Of a stretch of DNA of 17,142 bases, positions 13,754 to 17,142 are shown piece after piece (positions within the stretch are counted from its first letter, which is position 1; every line of letters starts with the position of its first letter). The stretch is taken from assembly GCA_964579205.1 (NCBI GenBank), contig CAZOFH010000016.1, positions 1 through 17,142 of the forward strand, in the 5' to 3' direction. This DNA comes from UBA7867 sp964579205 (GTDB taxonomy: Bacteria; Bacillota; Clostridia; Christensenellales; UBA1242). The translations under genes and the position numbers were made by a program. The notes under the pieces were generated by a model. That model saw only the letters and a program-made list of their open reading frames with translations, made no database searches and was not told the DNA's origin.

Positions 13754-15580
13754 TTAATTTTCAAAAAATTGAATGATAGCGCGCGCGTCCTTTTGGGTGA
13801 TGCCGTCCACCTCGAGGAGCGCGTCAATACCAGCAGACTTGATATTCTCGATAGAATGAAAATGCTTGATGAGATTGCGGCGCTTTTTGGGTCCGATCCC
13901 CTCGATTTCCTCTAGTATAGAGGTGACTTTGTTGCGCAAACTACGGTGAAAAGTGATGGCGAAACGGTGCGACTCGTCCCTTATCCTTTGCATCAGTTTG
14001 AGCGAATTGTGCGTCCTAGGCAGGATGAGCGGCTGGCTGCTATTCGGCACAAATATCTCCTCTTGCTGCTTTGCTAGCCCCACCAGCGCAATGTCTGGAT
14101 AACCGCATTCTATGAGCGCCTTTTGCGCATTGCTCAGCTGCCCTTTGCCACCGTCCACTACTATTAGGTCAGGCTTTTCCCCAAAACTTGGGTCGTCGTT
14201 GTTTGGCTGCGATAGTTCTCTCAACCTGCGCGTGATGACCTCTCTCATACTAGCGAAATCGTCCGCCCCTTCTACCGTCTTGATCTTGAATTTGCGATAA
14301 TGGCTGGTCTTTGCCTCGCCGTTGATGAATACCACCATACTCGCTACACTCAATAGCCCACCGATGTTTGAGATGTCGTAGCACTCCATTCTGCGAGGAG
14401 GCTTGGGTAGATTGAGGATTTCGCCCAACTTGGCTACCGCACCTGTCGTCAGGTCAAAAAAGCGCTTTTCACTCTCTACCGCCTTGTCGAGGTACATCTC
14501 CGCATTCTGCCTAGCGATGTCTAGGAGTTTGCGCTTTTCCCCCTTTTGCGGGCAAATCACCTCTACCGCACTTATCCTACCCACAGCCCCAGACTTTCGC
14601 TGCTGCGTCAGCCATTCGCCTAGCCCATTATCCGCCTCAAACGGTAGCAAAATCTGCTCAGGCGGCAGCGCTTGGGTAGAGTAATATTGCGTCACAAATT
14701 GCGTCAAACTCTCACTCTCGCCGAGGTCAGCGTCTACTAGATGAAAACAGTCCACCCCGACGCTTCGCCCGCCACGGATGACCAAGACCGCCACACTTGC
14801 CACCGCACCATTACTAGCCCACGCGAATGCATCAATGTTGTCCAGATTCGGCATAAAAGTGAGCGTCTTTTGCTTTAGCCTGTCTAGCATATTGAGGTCG
14901 TCGCGAATAGACATCGCCGACTCGAATTGCTCATTGTCCGCCAATACTTGCATCTTGTGGCGCAAAATCTCTTGGATATCGCCGAACTTACCATTCAAAA
15001 AGTCGATGACTCGGTCGATGATTTTGTGATAATCCTCCCGAGTGATGAGCCCCATACACGGCGCGCTGCATAGCCCAATGTCGTAGTTTATGCACGGGCG
15101 CGTGCGCTTTGGCATCTTGCCCCCGCACATCCGTAGTGGATAAGCATTGTTGAGCATCTTGATGAGGTCATTAGCCCGCACTCCTGCAAAATATGGCCCA
15201 AAATACCTCGCCCCGTCGCGCTTTAGTTTGCGCGTAATCTCTAGCCTTGGGAAATCCTCCTTTAGATTGATGCGAATGTATGGGTACGACTTTCCGTCTT
15301 TTAATAGTATGTTGTAATACGGCTGAAAACGCTTGATTAGATTGTTTTCCAGCGCAAAAGCCTCCGCCTCATTCGGCGTGACGATATAATAAAAATCAGC
15401 AATGTTTTTGACCATACTGCGCACTTTGATGGTGTGATTTTTGCTGTGTTGAAAATATTGACTGACCCTGTTCTTTAGGTTCTTTGCCTTGCCCACATAG
15501 ATGACTTCGCCAAATTCATTCTTCATAATGTATACGCCACTATTGGTCGGCAATTCTCTTATCTTTGTCTGCAAATCCAT
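13754..15580 (-). CDS. uvrC: excinuclease ABC subunit C (UvrC)
   Basis: 608 residues. UvrC is the dual-incision nuclease of nucleotide excision repair, recruited by UvrB to damaged DNA. The N-terminal GIY-YIG nuclease has GVYIM (15-19), YVG (28-30), R38 and catalytic E78. Four Cys (152, 163, 171, 175) in a CX10CX7CX3C pattern match the family's iron-sulphur site. A UVR (UvrB-binding) motif lies about 200-235. The RNase H-like nuclease has YDISNIGG and VVDGGKGQLSNA, then FAITFHR. The C-terminal double helix-hairpin-helix has EIEGIGPKKRRNL and EVDGITQKDARA. I chose ATG at 15580, where family similarity begins. The frame is open to 15646, but that extension covers the promoter (15615-15587). No ribosome-binding site precedes the ATG, and the promoter spacing suggests a leaderless mRNA. 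Confidence 0.96.
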   Translation of the reverse strand: MDLQTKIRELPTNSGVYIMKNEFGEVIYVGKAKNLKNRVSQYFQHSKNHTIKVRSMVKNIADFYYIVTPNEAEAFALENNLIKRFQPYYNILLKDGKSYPYIRINLKEDFPRLEITRKLKRDGARYFGPYFAGVRANDLIKMLNNAYPLRMCGGKMPKRTRPCINYDIGLCSAPCMGLITREDYHKIIDRVIDFLNGKFGDIQEILRHKMQVLADNEQFESAMSIRDDLNMLDRLKQKTLTFMPNLDNIDAFAWASNGAVASVAVLVIRGGRSVGVDCFHLVDADLGESESLTQFVTQYYSTQALPPEQILLPFEADNGLGEWLTQQRKSGAVGRISAVEVICPQKGEKRKLLDIARQNAEMYLDKAVESEKRFFDLTTGAVAKLGEILNLPKPPRRMECYDISNIGGLLSVASMVVFINGEAKTSHYRKFKIKTVEGADDFASMREVITRRLRELSQPNNDDPSFGEKPDLIVVDGGKGQLSNAQKALIECGYPDIALVGLAKQQEEIFVPNSSQPLILPRTHNSLKLMQRIRDESHRFAITFHRSLRNKVTSILEEIEGIGPKKRRNLIKHFHSIENIKSAGIDALLEVDGITQKDARAIIQFFEN

Positions 15581-15586
15581 AATACT

Positions 15587-15615
15587 ATTATACCGCTTTT
15601 GCATCGAAAAGACAA
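15587..15615 (-). promoter_or_regulatory. uvrC: uvrC promoter, probably giving a leaderless transcript
   Basis: TTGTCT (15615-15610), a 17-nt spacer and a perfect TATAAT (15592-15587). Six nucleotides separate the -10 box from the uvrC ATG, so the expected transcription start falls on the A of the ATG. Confidence 0.7.
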
Positions 15616-15629
15616 TGGTTTTTTGCATT

Positions 15630-15659
15630 TTCACAAAATTTATCACCCGCGCATATAAA
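15630..15659 (+). promoter_or_regulatory. candidate promoter for the small plus-strand ORF
   Basis: TTCACA (15630-15635), 18-nt spacer, TATAAA (15654-15659). The predicted start is near 15666, a few nucleotides before the ribosome-binding site. It is divergent from the uvrC promoter, and the two overlap little or not at all. Confidence 0.45.
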
Positions 15660-15688
15660 AATTAAAATATCCCAAGGGGGACCAATCT

Positions 15689-15913
15689 ATGACCATTTCC
15701 CGAGCCCTCACTATCGCTCTCATTGTCGCAGTATTCGCTGGCGCCACCAATACAAACCTCGCCAACAATACCAATCTAGTCATCATCCTGCTCATCGCCC
15801 TCATCGCCCTCGCAGGCGTCACGACCCTGTCAGAAAACCAGTCGCCCGCGCGCACTTGCTGCCGCAACCGCATCATCTCTACCACTGGCACCGTTACCCA
15901 AACGCTGTTTTGA
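15689..15913 (+). CDS. small putative membrane protein, 74 residues
   Basis: This is the only plus-strand frame with expression signals: a candidate promoter (15630-15659), an AAGGGGG ribosome-binding site (15674-15680) 8 nt before ATG, and a TGA stop. The product has two hydrophobic segments (about 5-19 and 29-46) joined by TNTNLANNTN, and a short polar tail with a CC pair. No family is recognised. It is divergent from uvrC. The opposite strand is also open across most of this stretch, so coding bias is ambiguous. It could be a small membrane protein or a spurious frame; I favour real because of the aligned promoter, ribosome-binding site and hydrophobic pattern. Confidence 0.5.
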   Translation: MTISRALTIALIVAVFAGATNTNLANNTNLVIILLIALIALAGVTTLSENQSPARTCCRNRIISTTGTVTQTLF

Positions 15914-15921
15914 CCAAGTAG

Positions 15922-15944
15922 GCAGGGGCGAGCCCCTGACCCCA
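15922..15944 (+). repeat. 23-bp GC hairpin repeat, family R2, copy 2
   Basis: Identical over 23 bp to 6158-6180: arms CAGGGGC / GCCCCTG around GA, then ACCCCA. It lies 8 nt after the small ORF stop and lacks a U-tract. Confidence 0.8.
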
Positions 15945-15979
15945 ATAATCATATTAATTGTGGCGTAGCCACCCAACTG

Positions 15980-16040
15980 TCATTCAGAGGACATACGCTA
16001 GTGTGTCCGTGGAATCTGTGAGGCACGCAGTGCCGAACCC
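15980..16040 (+). repeat. dispersed hairpin repeat, family R1, copy E
   Basis: TCATTCAGAG, stem GGACATA / TGTGTCC around CGCTAG, then GTGGAATCTGTGAGGC, stem GGCAC / GTGCC around GCA, then GAACCC. It lacks the long tail of copies B to D; a terminator hairpin begins 7 nt later. Confidence 0.75.
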
Positions 16041-16047
16041 AAAACAA

Positions 16048-16068
16048 AAAAGACCCAGCGGGTCTTTT
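16048..16068 (-). terminator. rho-independent terminator of the right-edge surface gene (bidirectional)
   Basis: Stem AAAAGACCC / GGGTCTTTT with a 3-nt loop. On the minus strand it is followed by TTTTTTGTTTT and lies 57 nt beyond the stop of the surface gene ending at 16125. The plus strand also has TTTT after the stem, so it could stop transcription from the small ORF. Confidence 0.8.
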
Positions 16069-16124
16069 CGTTTCTCTATTTATTGTATTACTCCATCCTA
16101 TTTATCGGATTGCTCTATCATCAC

Positions 16125-17142
16125 TCACATATTATCCGTCTCGAGATTGACATTGCTAGAGTCGACGGGGGCAAAGACGGCAGTCAGCACGGTGTCGGTG
16201 ATGAGAGATTTTTTGAGTTTGACCGACTCGGCGTAACTGAGCACAGTGCCGCTAGAGTTTTGCCAGTACCTAAAGGCGTAGCCCTCTTGCGTGACAAACG
16301 CCGCACAAGTCACAGTTTGCTCATCCTCGAGGTCATCAAAATCCTCCCCCACCATGTAGGCAGTGCCGCCGAAAGTCGCATTGATTGCGAATCCCTCAAA
16401 AGAGCCACTGCTGAGTTTTAGCCCGCTGTACGCACCCGTGGTGGTCACAAAGTATAGATTGATAGCGCCGCTACAAAAAATCCCGTCAAAAATGATGAGT
16501 AGCCTGTTGTTGTTTTCGTTCGCCATATAGGTTACCCCCATAGCGACTAGCGTGTTGCCGATTTCGCCACGGCAAGAGTCTATCGTGTACCACGCGACAT
16601 TGTCAAAAGAAATCTGCGCTATCTTGTGCCCATTCGTAGGGGTGATGGTCAGGCGCGCGGTCTCTTGATCCTCCTCTAGCCTGCTCGTGCTGGTGTAATT
16701 GCTGGTCGAACTGCCGCTTCCCACCGTGATAGTGAGCCAAGCAGTCCACTTTGCATACAGCGTCACATTCGCCGAGAATGTCGAGGTCGATATCACTGGC
16801 AAACCATTCTGAGAGTATACTTGCGTCCCGCCGCCATTTTGCTCAGTGTAATATCCTCCGAAACTATACCCCGTCTTGCTAGGTATCGCTATAGCCACCA
16901 GCGATTCGCCATATGTCGCGGTCACACTGGTGCTACCCGGCGAAGTCGCCCCCTGCCCGTCTAGCGATATAATCACCGTCTTGGCTTGCCACGCGGCGTA
17001 AAGGGTGGTGTCGGATACAAAGTTTGACTTGGCTATCGCGCCCGTACCGTCCGAATCGTACACCTTGGTACCCATTGCGTCACCATTGGTATAGTACCCC
17101 AAGAAATTGTACCCTGTTTTGGATGGTGGCGAAATGGCAGGC
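16125..17142 (-). CDS. 3' part of a surface protein with InlB-type repeats (5' end outside the window)
   Basis: The frame is open to the right edge, so this is a partial gene; an in-frame TTG at 17102 is inside a repeat and is not the start. The visible part has the end of one InlB B repeat (PSKTGYNFLGYY ... TLYAAW) and a complete second one (ITLDGQGATSPGS-like ... GYSFGGYYT ... TLYAKW). Next is the shared module with SFDNVAWY, followed by the second module (GFAINATFGGTAYMVGEDF) and the tail SSNVNLETDNM. Both modules match the protein encoded at 709-2847 (SFDNVTWYD, ATLGGMAYIIGDD, NVNLETNN). It is probably membrane-anchored like the others. Whether its start also carries a poly-G tract lies beyond the window. 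Confidence 0.85.
   Translation of the reverse strand, partial: PAISPPSKTGYNFLGYYTNGDAMGTKVYDSDGTGAIAKSNFVSDTTLYAAWQAKTVIISLDGQGATSPGSTSVTATYGESLVAIAIPSKTGYSFGGYYTEQNGGGTQVYSQNGLPVISTSTFSANVTLYAKWTAWLTITVGSGSSTSNYTSTSRLEEDQETARLTITPTNGHKIAQISFDNVAWYTIDSCRGEIGNTLVAMGVTYMANENNNRLLIIFDGIFCSGAINLYFVTTTGAYSGLKLSSGSFEGFAINATFGGTAYMVGEDFDDLEDEQTVTCAAFVTQEGYAFRYWQNSSGTVLSYAESVKLKKSLITDTVLTAVFAPVDSSNVNLETDNM

Larger units (their letters stand above)
15914..16124. other. repeat-rich intergenic stretch between the small ORF and a surface-protein gene
   Basis: It contains a 23-bp GC hairpin (15922-15944), a short hairpin GTGGC-GTA-GCCAC (15960-15972), R1 copy E (15980-16040) and a strong terminator hairpin (16048-16068). 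No gene was seen. Confidence 0.7.

Noticed and set aside
15581..15646. Longer uvrC start at 15646
   Set aside because: The extra 22 residues cover a strong promoter and have no family similarity; UvrC begins with its usual sequence at 15580.
15643..15945. Minus-strand open frame of 100 codons opposite the small plus-strand ORF
   Set aside because: No ribosome-binding site, and the product is low-complexity Arg/Val/Met-rich, as expected of an antisense shadow. The plus-strand frame has better signals.

Overview
The window looks like a chromosomal fragment of an uncultivated, Gram-positive-type Firmicute, probably a gut-type Clostridium relative. This is inferred from gene content: WhiA, a Firmicutes-style DnaE, MurB, a PHP hydrolase and UvrC in conserved order, plus surface proteins built from InlB-type B repeats (Listeria-Bacteroides repeats, Flg_new family). 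No rRNA, tRNA or CRISPR array was seen. Every large gene is on the minus strand. The only plausible plus-strand gene encodes a 74-residue membrane protein.

Layout by coordinate. (1) 1-67: the 5' end of a surface-protein gene running off the left edge. (2) 68-708: a gene-free stretch with its promoter, leader and dispersed hairpin repeats. (3) 709-2847 and 3014-5731: two large membrane-anchored surface proteins. (4) 5732-6390: a gene-free stretch with a duplicated promoter block and more hairpin repeats. (5) 6391-13697: a housekeeping cluster, transcribed as solute-binding-like protein, murB, PHP hydrolase, whiA, dnaE. (6) 13754-15580: uvrC with its own promoter. (7) 15689-15913: the small plus-strand ORF. 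(8) 15914-16124: repeats and a terminator. (9) 16125-17142: the 3' part of a further surface-protein gene, open at the right edge.

The most notable signal is a pair of paralogous surface-protein starts, each with a long poly-G tract inside the first dozen codons. At 2813-2823 the tract is G11 and the 712-codon frame is open. At 36-45 it is G10 and the frame hits a stop at once, while the downstream paralogous frame has no start of its own. Leader, ribosome-binding site and tract are shared by both. This is the architecture of a phase-variable (contingency) surface antigen family, caught with one member ON and one OFF. A homopolymer sequencing error in one tract is the main alternative.

Other structure worth attention: a near-identical promoter block upstream of two surface genes; a family of intergenic elements whose internal stems change sequence but keep pairing; a hairpin whose 3' arm is the ribosome-binding site of the solute-binding-like gene; a uvrC promoter placed so that the transcript would be leaderless; and an extracellular protein with about ten DnaJ-like CxxCxGxG motifs. 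The three complete or partial surface proteins with visible C-termini share an apparently unnamed C-terminal module (signature SFDNVxWY). Two of them also share a second module ending in NVNLETxN.
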